From an uncultured Pelagibacteraceae bacterium (GTDB taxonomy: Bacteria; Pseudomonadota; Alphaproteobacteria; Pelagibacterales; Pelagibacteraceae), in the NCBI GenBank assembly GCA_902626645.1, contig CACOGC010000002.1, positions 1 to 64,000 of the forward strand: a DNA stretch of 64,000 nucleotides, written 5' to 3'. Positions 57,367 to 64,000 of this stretch are shown in pieces; position 1 is the first letter of the stretch, and the number at the start of each line of letters is the position of its first letter. The notes under the pieces were generated by a model, which had not been told where the DNA came from, searched no databases, and saw only the letters and a list, made by a program, of their open reading frames with translations. The position numbers and the translations under genes were made by a program.

Positions 57367-57383
57367 ATTTAAATATTCAACAT

Positions 57384-58436
57384 ATGAAAAACATTAAAAA
57401 ATTACCATTAATCTTATCAATATTATCATTCTTAACTATTTTTGCACCGGCAAATGCAGAAATTAAAGTAGTTACTTCAATTAAACCAATTCATTCATTA
57501 GCAAGCTATTTAATGGATGGAGTAGCAAAACCAGATTTAATAGTAGACGGATATGCTTCTCCACACGGATTTGCTTTAAAACCATCTCATGCAAAAATGT
57601 TACAAAATGCAGATCTTATATTCTGGGTTGGTGAGGATTTGGAAAATTTTTTAGAAAAACCATTAAAATCTGTTGCGAAAAAAGCTGAGAAAATTGAGTT
57701 AATTGAAATCAAAGGTTTAACAAAACTTAAATTTAGAGAAAGAAATATTTTTGAAGAACATGATCATGGGCATAAAGAGGATGACCACAATGATCATGCA
57801 AAAAAAGAAGATGATCATGACGACCACGACCATGATAAAAAGGAAAAAGAACATGGTCATGATGAACACGGACATGACGATGATCATAAAAAAGAAGGTC
57901 ATGACGACCACAGTCATGAAGGACATGCTCATGGTGAGTATGATCCACATATCTGGTTAGATCCGATGAATGCGAAAGTAATTTTAAGCGAAATGGCTGA
58001 ACACTTAATCGAAAATGATCAAAAAAATGAGGCTAAATATAAAGCAAATTTAAAAAGAGCACATAATGATTTAGATAAACTTACAAAAAAAGTTAAGTCT
58101 GAATTAAATAAAGATTTTAAATCAGTAGTCTTCCATGATGCCTATCAATACTTTGAAAAAAGATTTGGCATTAATATTCTTGGGGCATTTACTGTCAATA
58201 CAGACGTAATGCCTGGCGCTGAACAGTTAGCTGAAATAAGAGAAATAATTGAGCACGATAAAGTAAGCTGTATATTTTCAGAACCACAGTTTAATCCTGA
58301 TATCATTAAGGCTGTAGCAAAAGATACCAATGTTGCAACAGGGGTTATAGATCCATTAGGAGCAACACTTAACCCTGGCAAAGATTTATACTTTGATTTA
58401 ATTGGCAATATGTCTAAATCTTTTAAAGGTTGTTAA
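57384..58436 (+). CDS. znuA: Zinc ABC transporter substrate-binding protein ZnuA
   Basis: Periplasmic zinc-binding protein. 350 residues: signal peptide of about 25 residues (ending PANA), zinc ligands His61 (ASPHGFAL), His189 (DPHIWLDP) and His251 (VFHDAYQYF), with Asp323 near VIDPLGA. Between residues 126 and 184 lies a loop with about 18 His alternating with Asp, Glu and Lys, the ZnuA-specific zinc-scavenging loop, here long. Controlled by the Zur palindrome just upstream. Confidence 0.95.
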   Translation: MKNIKKLPLILSILSFLTIFAPANAEIKVVTSIKPIHSLASYLMDGVAKPDLIVDGYASPHGFALKPSHAKMLQNADLIFWVGEDLENFLEKPLKSVAKKAEKIELIEIKGLTKLKFRERNIFEEHDHGHKEDDHNDHAKKEDDHDDHDHDKKEKEHGHDEHGHDDDHKKEGHDDHSHEGHAHGEYDPHIWLDPMNAKVILSEMAEHLIENDQKNEAKYKANLKRAHNDLDKLTKKVKSELNKDFKSVVFHDAYQYFEKRFGINILGAFTVNTDVMPGAEQLAEIREIIEHDKVSCIFSEPQFNPDIIKAVAKDTNVATGVIDPLGATLNPGKDLYFDLIGNMSKSFKGC

Positions 58437-58478
58437 ATAAAAATTGATCTTTAACCATTAATAATATCTAATAATGGG

Positions 58479-59477
58479 ATGAGTACAGTTTCCCTTACAT
58501 TAGATGAAATTTTTGATTTAGCTAAAAAGACTTTACTAGCTAATGGCTGTGATGATGAAACAGCCTCAATTCTATCAGATTTAATTAGAAATGCTGAAAG
58601 AGATGGATCTTTATCACATGGTTTATTCAGACTACCTGCTTATGTAAGTGGATTAAAAAGCGGAAAAATAAATGGTAAAGGAAAACCTGAAGTAAAAAAG
58701 ATTTCTTCATCAGTTATAAAAGTTCAAGGGAATAATTGTTTAGCACCCGTTGTTTTAAATAAAGGGTTACCTGAATTAGCTAAAGCTGCAAAAGAAAATG
58801 GTGTAGCAGTGCTTGCAATAAATAATTCTCATCACATGGCAGCGATGTGGCCCGAAACAGAAAAGTTAGCAGATGAAGGTTTAGTTGCTTTTGCATGTAC
58901 ATCATACAAACCTGCTGTAGCACCTGCTGGTGCAATCAAACCATTGTTTGGAACAAATCCGATTTCATTTGCTTGGCCGCGACCTGGTAAAACTCCAGTC
59001 GTTTATGATATGGCCACAGCATCAATGGCAATGGGAGAAGTCCAAGTTGCTAAAAGAGAAGGGCACAAGGTTCCACTTGGAACAGGTTTGACTAAAGATG
59101 GCAAAGAGACAACTGATCCAGGAGCAATTGCAGATGGCGGTGTACTACTTCCCTTTGGCGGTTACAAAGGTTCAGCAATTGCAATGATGGTTGAGTTAAT
59201 GGCTGGTGCTTTAGTTGGTGATAATTTCAGTTTTGAAACAGCTGCAAAGGATAACAATGATGGTGGACCACCAAGTGGGGGAGAATTTATTATTGCAATT
59301 TCACCTGACAAAACTTCAGGAACAAATTGGCAAAAACATGCGGATGAATTTTTTGATAAAATGAAATCTTTTGATGGGGTAAGACTTCCAGGTGAAAGAA
59401 GACACAAAAATAGATTAGACAAAGGCCCTCGACATATTAATGAAGACTTGGTTAATAAAATAAAATCTCTAAGCTAA
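58479..59477 (+). CDS. dpkA: Malate/L-lactate dehydrogenase-family oxidoreductase, DpkA-like imino acid reductase
   Basis: 332-residue NAD(P)H-dependent enzyme of the Ldh-2 superfamily. Landmarks RDGSLSHGLFRLPAYVSGL, NNSHHMAAMWP (catalytic His), PLFGTNPISFAWP, DMATASMAMGEVQVAKREG, LLPFGGYKGSA and LPGERR resemble the Pseudomonas DpkA group (delta1-piperideine-2-carboxylate / delta1-pyrroline-2-carboxylate reductase) more than malate or sulfolactate dehydrogenases. A role in lysine or hydroxyproline catabolism is an inference. It overlaps convergent xthA by 9 bases. Confidence 0.75.
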   Translation: MSTVSLTLDEIFDLAKKTLLANGCDDETASILSDLIRNAERDGSLSHGLFRLPAYVSGLKSGKINGKGKPEVKKISSSVIKVQGNNCLAPVVLNKGLPELAKAAKENGVAVLAINNSHHMAAMWPETEKLADEGLVAFACTSYKPAVAPAGAIKPLFGTNPISFAWPRPGKTPVVYDMATASMAMGEVQVAKREGHKVPLGTGLTKDGKETTDPGAIADGGVLLPFGGYKGSAIAMMVELMAGALVGDNFSFETAAKDNNDGGPPSGGEFIIAISPDKTSGTNWQKHADEFFDKMKSFDGVRLPGERRHKNRLDKGPRHINEDLVNKIKSLS

Positions 59478-60245
59478 AGTTATTTCAATCGGTGTATGAT
59501 CTGAAGGTTTTTCACGACCTCTTGGATCTTTATTAATATTTATACCTTTAATTTGATCAATTAAAGAATTTGAGACTAAGAAGTGATCAATTCGCATCCC
59601 ATTATTTTTTTGCCAAGCACCTCTCATGTAGTCCCAAAAAGTATAACCTTCCTTAGTTTCATTAAAATGTCTATAGACATCACTAAAACCAAGGTTGATC
59701 ATTTCTCTTAATTTTTTTCTTATTTCTAATCTAAACAGAGCATCATCCTCAAAACTTTTTGGATTATAAACGTCTTCAGGTGCTGGAATAATGTTAAAAT
59801 CTCCAGCAAGAATAATATTTGAATTTTTTTTACTTAAACTCTTTAATTGTTTAATTAAATCATCCAACCATTGTTTCTTGTATTTATATTTATCCGTATC
59901 TACAGGATTTCCATTAGGTGTATAAATGTTTATTAATTGAATATTTTTCTTTTTATACTCCAGTTCAGCTGAAATTATTCTTGATTGCTTTAATTTATCT
60001 TTAATTAAGTCAGTTTTAATATTATTTAATTTATTTTTAGATATAATTGCAACCCCATTATAACTTTTTTGTCCAAATACATGACTTTCATAATCCATTG
60101 CTGAAAAATCATCATAGGGAAAGTTTACATCCTCTGTTTTGATTTCCTGCATCATTAGGATATCTGGTTTATATTTTATGAGATAACTTTTGATATTATC
60201 TATACGAGCTCTCACAGAATTTACATTCCATGAAGAAATAATCAT
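59469..60245 (-). CDS. xthA: Exodeoxyribonuclease III
   Basis: AP endonuclease/3' exonuclease for base-excision repair. 258 residues, EEP fold: IISSWNVNSVRARI start, MMQEIKTED with the metal Glu, LAGDFNIIP and the C-terminal IDHFLVS and SDHTPIEI. I start it at the ATG on 60245-60243 (overlapping the erpA stop, TAATG); a longer frame to 60275 would add ten unrelated residues from within erpA. Confidence 0.93.
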   Translation of the reverse strand: MIISSWNVNSVRARIDNIKSYLIKYKPDILMMQEIKTEDVNFPYDDFSAMDYESHVFGQKSYNGVAIISKNKLNNIKTDLIKDKLKQSRIISAELEYKKKNIQLINIYTPNGNPVDTDKYKYKKQWLDDLIKQLKSLSKKNSNIILAGDFNIIPAPEDVYNPKSFEDDALFRLEIRKKLREMINLGFSDVYRHFNETKEGYTFWDYMRGAWQKNNGMRIDHFLVSNSLIDQIKGININKDPRGREKPSDHTPIEITLA

Positions 60246-60562
60246 TAAAGGGAAAAAGAAACACCACAACCACAAGATGACTTAGTTTGTGGATTAGTTA
60301 TCTTAAATTGTTCACCAATTAATTCTGAGACATAATCAACTTCAGAGCCTTTTAATAAATCTGCTGAAGTTTTATCAATTAAAATATTTTCAAATTTCAA
60401 ATCATCATTTGATTTTTCCTTATCAAAAGTGAATTCATATTGAAATCCTGAGCAACCACCACCTTTAATAGCGATTCTAAAAAAAGACCCTTTATCTTTT
60501 TTAGACAATAAAACATTGATCTGTTTTAGTGCTTTATCAGTAAATTTAATTTCTTTAATCAT
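60245..60562 (-). CDS. erpA: A-type iron-sulfur cluster carrier (ErpA/IscA)
   Basis: Delivers iron-sulfur clusters to apoproteins such as LipA or IlvD. 105 residues with the three conserved cysteines: GGCSGFQYEF near residue 36 and SSCGCGVSF at the C-terminus. Distinguishing ErpA from IscA is by context: this gene divergent from dgt is usually called erpA in alphaproteobacteria. It is followed by xthA with a one-base overlap. Confidence 0.88.
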   Translation of the reverse strand: MIKEIKFTDKALKQINVLLSKKDKGSFFRIAIKGGGCSGFQYEFTFDKEKSNDDLKFENILIDKTSADLLKGSEVDYVSELIGEQFKITNPQTKSSCGCGVSFSL

Positions 60563-60612
60563 AATTGATCACTGGTATTAGTAATATAATACTTAATATT
60601 TTATTTTAAAGG

Positions 60613-61731
60613 ATGAAAAAATACTCAAAGATAGGTCAATTCAAAAGTAAAGGTAGGATATTTAAGGAATCTTTGTCAAAGTATAGATCGCCTTATCAAA
60701 GAGATAGAGATCGTATTATTCATAGCGCCTCATTTAGAAGATTGAAACATAAAACACAGGTATTTGTTAACACTGAAGGTGATCATTATAGAACACGAAT
60801 TACCCATTCCATGGAGGTTGCTCAAATAGCAAGATCCATCGCTAGATACTTCAGTTTGAACGAGGACTTAGCAGAAACACTCAGTTTAGCGCACGATTTA
60901 GGCCACACTCCTTTTGGTCATGCAGGTGAGGATGCTTTAAATGAATGTATGAACATTCATGGAGGGTTTGACCACAATTTACAAACATTAAGAATTGTTA
61001 TGTTTTTAGAAAATAAGTATTTGAAATTTAATGGTTTAAATCTTTCTGTTGAAACATTAGAGGGACTTTTAAAACACAATGGTCCAGTTGAAGATTTTCA
61101 TTTAGTTGATGAATTGATAGGTGTTAAAAAATTTAAAAACATGATCAATTTTAATACCTTTCCATCATTAGAGGCTCAAATTTCATCTATATCTGATGAT
61201 ATTGCTTATAATAACCATGACATACAAGATGGCATTAAAGCTAACTTATTTAGATTAGAAGAGTTAGTAGAAATAGATTTTTTTAAAAATATTTATAGAA
61301 AATATAAAAAAAGGATTAACAAAAAAAATTACAAGATTGCAACTCACCAAATTATAAGAGACTCAATTGACTTAATGATCAAAGATTTAATAAGTAATAC
61401 CATCAAAAATCTTAATCAAAATAAAATTAAAAGCAGAAATGATTTGAATAAAACTGATTTTCTTATGGTTGATTTCTCTGATAAAATTAAAAATACTGAT
61501 AATGAAATTAGGTATTTTTTAAGGTCTAAAATGTACAATAACAAGAATGTGTTTAATAAAAATAATAAAGGTAAATTAATAATTAAAAGATTGTTTGCTA
61601 AAATAAGTAAAAATCCTACAAAATTTATTTCAAAAGAACATTTATCTGGAAATAAATATCGATCAGTTTCTGATTTTATTTCTGGTATGACTGACAGATA
61701 TGCTATCAACCTTTATAACGATATCAAATGA
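60613..61731 (+). CDS. dgt: Deoxyguanosinetriphosphate triphosphohydrolase-like protein
   Basis: HD-domain dNTPase. 372 residues: RSPYQRDRDRIIHSASFRRLKHKTQV at the start, then HSMEVAQIARSIA and AHDLGHTPFGHAGEDAL holding the metal His/Asp, and DDIAYNNHDIQDG in the middle. It overlaps argS by 4 bases. Precise nucleotide specificity is not visible. Confidence 0.93.
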   Translation: MKKYSKIGQFKSKGRIFKESLSKYRSPYQRDRDRIIHSASFRRLKHKTQVFVNTEGDHYRTRITHSMEVAQIARSIARYFSLNEDLAETLSLAHDLGHTPFGHAGEDALNECMNIHGGFDHNLQTLRIVMFLENKYLKFNGLNLSVETLEGLLKHNGPVEDFHLVDELIGVKKFKNMINFNTFPSLEAQISSISDDIAYNNHDIQDGIKANLFRLEELVEIDFFKNIYRKYKKRINKKNYKIATHQIIRDSIDLMIKDLISNTIKNLNQNKIKSRNDLNKTDFLMVDFSDKIKNTDNEIRYFLRSKMYNNKNVFNKNNKGKLIIKRLFAKISKNPTKFISKEHLSGNKYRSVSDFISGMTDRYAINLYNDIK

Positions 61732-63461
61732 ACATTTTCGATCAATACTTAGATAAAATAAAAAAAATTATTTTAGATTTATCGAAAAAGGGCAAAATAA
61801 TTTTGCCAGATAATTTAGATGGAATAAATGCAGAAATTCCTCCTAAGAAATTTAATTGTGACATTTCTACAAATGTTGCAATGGTTTTGTCAAAAATAAA
61901 TAAAAAGCCTCCATTGGAATTAGCTGAAACTTTAGCAAAGAGTCTTGAAAATGAAGACAAGTCAATAAAAGAGGTATCAATCGTAAAACCTGGATTTATG
62001 AATATTAAATTTCAACCTGAGTTTTGGACAAATTTTTCAAAAGAAATTATTAAGAACGCTAAAACATTTGGAATAAATACAAACGAGCAAAAGAAAAATT
62101 ATTTAATTGAATTTGTTTCTGCCAATCCAACAGGGCCTTTACATGTGGGGCATTGCCGAGGTGCTATTTTAGGAGATGTAATTTCAAATGTTTTATCATT
62201 TAATAATCATAAAGTTACTAAAGAATATTATGTGAATGACTATGGCAATCAGATAATTAATTTCACGAAATCAGTATATTTTAGAATAAGAGAAATAAAA
62301 TTTAATGAAACTTTTCCAATAGATAATGAAGATCTTTATCCTGGTGAATATTTGATTGAGTTTGCTAATAATATCGTTTCTTCAAATCCAAAAATAGATT
62401 TTACTAATTACGATGCTATATCTGAACAATTAACGAACCTGTCTATAGACGAGGCAATAAAATTAATAAAAAAAAATCTTAGTAGCCTTGGTATAATTCA
62501 CGATAATTTCGTTAGTGAAAAAAAACTAGTGCTTAATCAAGAAGTTGAAAAAGTAGTAGAAAATCTTCAAAAAAATAAATTTGTTTATAAAGGTAAAATT
62601 AAAGCTCCAGCTGGTGAGGACAATAATAATTGGGTTGAAAGAGAACAATTACTTTTCAAATCAACTGATTTTGGTGATGACAAAGATAGAGCGTTACAAA
62701 AATCTGATGGTGCCTGGACTTATTTTGCCAGTGATGTTGCCTACCATAAAAATAAATTGGATAGAAAGTTTGACTACTTGATAAATATTTTAGGTGCAGA
62801 TCATGCAGGTTATATTAAAAGAATTACATCCTCTGTTGATGCATTATCGAACTCTAAAGGAAAACTTATTTGTAAAGTTAGTCAACTTGTAAAACTTATA
62901 AAGGATAAAAAACCATTTAAAATGTCAAAACGTAAAGGTGATTATATAACTGTTGACGATTTAATAAATGAAGTTGGAAAAGATGCTACACGATTCATTA
63001 TGTTAAATAGAAGTAATGATGTCGAACTCGATTTTGATTTTGATAATGTAATTGAAAAATCAAAAGACAATCCTTTGTATTATGTACAATATTGTTATGC
63101 TCGAATTTCATCTGTTTTTAGACATCTGGAAATAGATTTAAAAAAAGATTTAAAGATTGATGAATATAATTTTAAATATTCTGACCATGAAATAAACATC
63201 TTAAAAAAAATATCTGAGTGGCCAAAGTGTATCGAAATATCAAGCAAGAAGCTTGAACCACATAGAATTCCAGTTTATCTTTACGAACTAGCCTCTCTCT
63301 TTCATTCTTACTGGAACTTGGGAAAAGATAATCCTGAAAAAAGATTTATAAATGAGAATAAGAAGATATCGAGTGACAAATTAGTTTTATTAAAACTTAT
63401 ATCAAATGTTGTTAAATCTGGAATGAATATCGTAGGTGTATCTGCTCCTGAAAAAATGTAA
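61728..63461 (+). CDS. argS: Arginyl-tRNA synthetase
   Basis: Charges tRNA-Arg (one isoacceptor is at 42848). 577 residues: FVSANPTGPLHVGHCRGAILGD (HIGH motif), YYVNDYGNQI, FKMSKRKGDYITVDDL (KMSKS-type), and the C-terminal DALR anticodon-binding domain with YVQYCYARISSV. It shares one base with the next gene. Confidence 0.96.
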   Translation: MNIFDQYLDKIKKIILDLSKKGKIILPDNLDGINAEIPPKKFNCDISTNVAMVLSKINKKPPLELAETLAKSLENEDKSIKEVSIVKPGFMNIKFQPEFWTNFSKEIIKNAKTFGINTNEQKKNYLIEFVSANPTGPLHVGHCRGAILGDVISNVLSFNNHKVTKEYYVNDYGNQIINFTKSVYFRIREIKFNETFPIDNEDLYPGEYLIEFANNIVSSNPKIDFTNYDAISEQLTNLSIDEAIKLIKKNLSSLGIIHDNFVSEKKLVLNQEVEKVVENLQKNKFVYKGKIKAPAGEDNNNWVEREQLLFKSTDFGDDKDRALQKSDGAWTYFASDVAYHKNKLDRKFDYLINILGADHAGYIKRITSSVDALSNSKGKLICKVSQLVKLIKDKKPFKMSKRKGDYITVDDLINEVGKDATRFIMLNRSNDVELDFDFDNVIEKSKDNPLYYVQYCYARISSVFRHLEIDLKKDLKIDEYNFKYSDHEINILKKISEWPKCIEISSKKLEPHRIPVYLYELASLFHSYWNLGKDNPEKRFINENKKISSDKLVLLKLISNVVKSGMNIVGVSAPEKM

Positions 63462-63724
63462 TGTTTAAAGAAATCAAATATATTATTTTTGTTTTTATTA
63501 TTGGTCTTTTTATTTTTTTTACAGCAAAATATTATTTTTCTGATGCCTATAAAAAAAAATCTTATAGATCTCTTAACAATATTGAAAATAAGATAAATAC
63601 TTACTCAGAAAAATTACCAATTTTAGAAGATGATACGAAAAATATTATTGAATACGTTGAGCAAACAAACAATAAAAAAAAGAAAAAATTTAATTTTTGG
63701 AAATTATTAGAAGATAATGAATAA
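63461..63724 (+). CDS. Small membrane-anchored protein of unknown function
   Basis: 87 residues: one membrane helix (about 7-25), then a charged, probably helical region ending in a Lys-rich patch (KKKKKFNFW). In relatives this position between argS and nagZ holds a longer SPOR-domain protein; no SPOR domain is visible here, so this could be a reduced remnant keeping only the anchor. It overlaps nagZ by 8 bases and argS by one, typical of a real, cotranscribed gene. Confidence 0.7.
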   Translation: MFKEIKYIIFVFIIGLFIFFTAKYYFSDAYKKKSYRSLNNIENKINTYSEKLPILEDDTKNIIEYVEQTNNKKKKKFNFWKLLEDNE

Positions 63725-64000
63725 ACGTCGATCATTTATTGTTGGTATTAAATCAACAAAACTTTCAGTAAAAGAAAAGTCATTTCTTAAAAAATATAAA
63801 CCCTGGGGAGTTATCTTATTTACAAGAAATATAAAAAATATTGATCAAACTTTAAAACTCACCACGTCAATAAGAAAATTATTCAAAGATAAAAAATATC
63901 CCATTTTAATTGATCAAGAAGGGGGTAAAGTTAATCGGTTAAAAAATATTATATCATTCGATAATTTGACTTCAGAATTTTTTGGAAAAAAATATGTTAA
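63717..64000 (+). CDS. nagZ: Beta-N-acetylhexosaminidase NagZ, 3' end cut by the window
   Basis: Glycoside hydrolase family 3 enzyme that releases GlcNAc from recycled muropeptides in the cytosol. About 94 N-terminal residues are in the window: FIVGIKSTKLSVKE, WGVILFTRNIKNIDQ and the signature PILIDQEGGKVNRL. The frame is open to the last base. Start ATG at 63717 lies 8 bases inside the preceding small gene. Confidence 0.9.
   Translation, partial: MNKRRSFIVGIKSTKLSVKEKSFLKKYKPWGVILFTRNIKNIDQTLKLTTSIRKLFKDKKYPILIDQEGGKVNRLKNIISFDNLTSEFFGKKYV

Noticed and set aside
57717-57960. Several open frames opposite and alongside the His-rich part of znuA
   Set aside because: They arise from the repetitive CAT/GAT codons; their Met/Val/His-only compositions are shadows of the ZnuA loop.
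60246-60275. Longer xthA start inside erpA
   Set aside because: Extra residues (a Trp/Phe-rich decamer) are the out-of-frame reading of the conserved Cys-rich end of erpA; the TAATG junction gives a better start.
1-64000. CRISPR arrays, prophage, insertion sequences, toxin-antitoxin or defence genes
   Set aside because: No regularly spaced repeats, transposase, integrase, capsid or nuclease-helicase clusters were seen; nearly every base belongs to a recognised core gene.

Overview
The window is a strongly AT-rich, densely packed bacterial chromosome segment. Gene content, gene order and base composition point to a streamlined marine alphaproteobacterium of the SAR11 / Pelagibacter type. Supporting signs are very short or negative intergenic distances, AAA/AAT/AGA-rich codons, a general amino-acid ABC transporter (aapJQMP), an NtrY/NtrX pair without NtrB/NtrC next to it, an alphaproteobacterial-type LexA box (GTTC-N7-GTTC), and typical alphaproteobacterial synteny throughout. 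I see no prophage, insertion sequence, CRISPR array, toxin-antitoxin pair or defence island. About 60 protein genes (the first and last cut by the window edges) and three tRNA genes fill nearly all of it.

Layout. 1-9226 (+): coaX (5' cut)-rnj-DUF1467-like-proS-lolC/E-lolD-dnaE. 9240-21017 (+): a candidate rpsB leader, then rpsB-tsf-frr-uppS-cdsA-dxr-bamA-skp-fabZ-lpxD-lpxA-lpxI-lpxB, combining translation, undecaprenyl and phospholipid synthesis, isoprenoid entry, outer-membrane protein assembly and lipid A. 20994-28407 (-): ppiD-like-trpE-trpG-trpD-trpC-lexA-gltX. 28462-34924 (+): tpiA-secG-pyrG-kdsA-eno-ftsB-lipA-coq10/ratA. 34901-36964 (-): ispDF-pgpA-pncC. 36991-42819 (+): ntrY-ntrX-trkA-trkH. 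42848-47540 (+): tRNA-Arg and the aap amino-acid uptake operon. 47703-53935 (+ apart from two minus-strand tRNAs): an XRE regulator, tRNA-Asn, tRNA-Cys, valS-ilvD-manC. 53958-58436: a PiT-like permease with a long leader, a small membrane protein, and the zinc system zur-znuB-znuC (-) divergent from znuA (+). 58479-64000: a DpkA-like dehydrogenase, xthA and erpA (-), then dgt-argS-small membrane protein-nagZ (3' cut).

The genes are mostly core metabolism, so novelty lies in regulation and in what is missing. Several classic alphaproteobacterial gene strings are closed up without members normally present: pyrH between tsf and frr, rseP between dxr and bamA, moaC/moeA between trpC and lexA, the pyruvate dehydrogenase genes between ftsB and lipA, and dusB-ntrBC between ispDF and ntrY. 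Three convergent gene pairs overlap at their 3' ends.

The best leads for something undescribed are four. (1) A roughly 94-nt leader of the PiT-like permease, with its own promoter-like signal and an 8-bp perfect anti-Shine-Dalgarno pairing. (2) A perfect 18-bp palindrome plus an 8-bp hairpin in front of aapJ, with a strong terminator between aapJ and aapQ. (3) An NtrX whose AAA+ domain lacks the sigma-54 contact loop and has Gln in place of the Walker B Glu. (4) A possible structured rpsB leader. No complete new multi-gene system was recognised.
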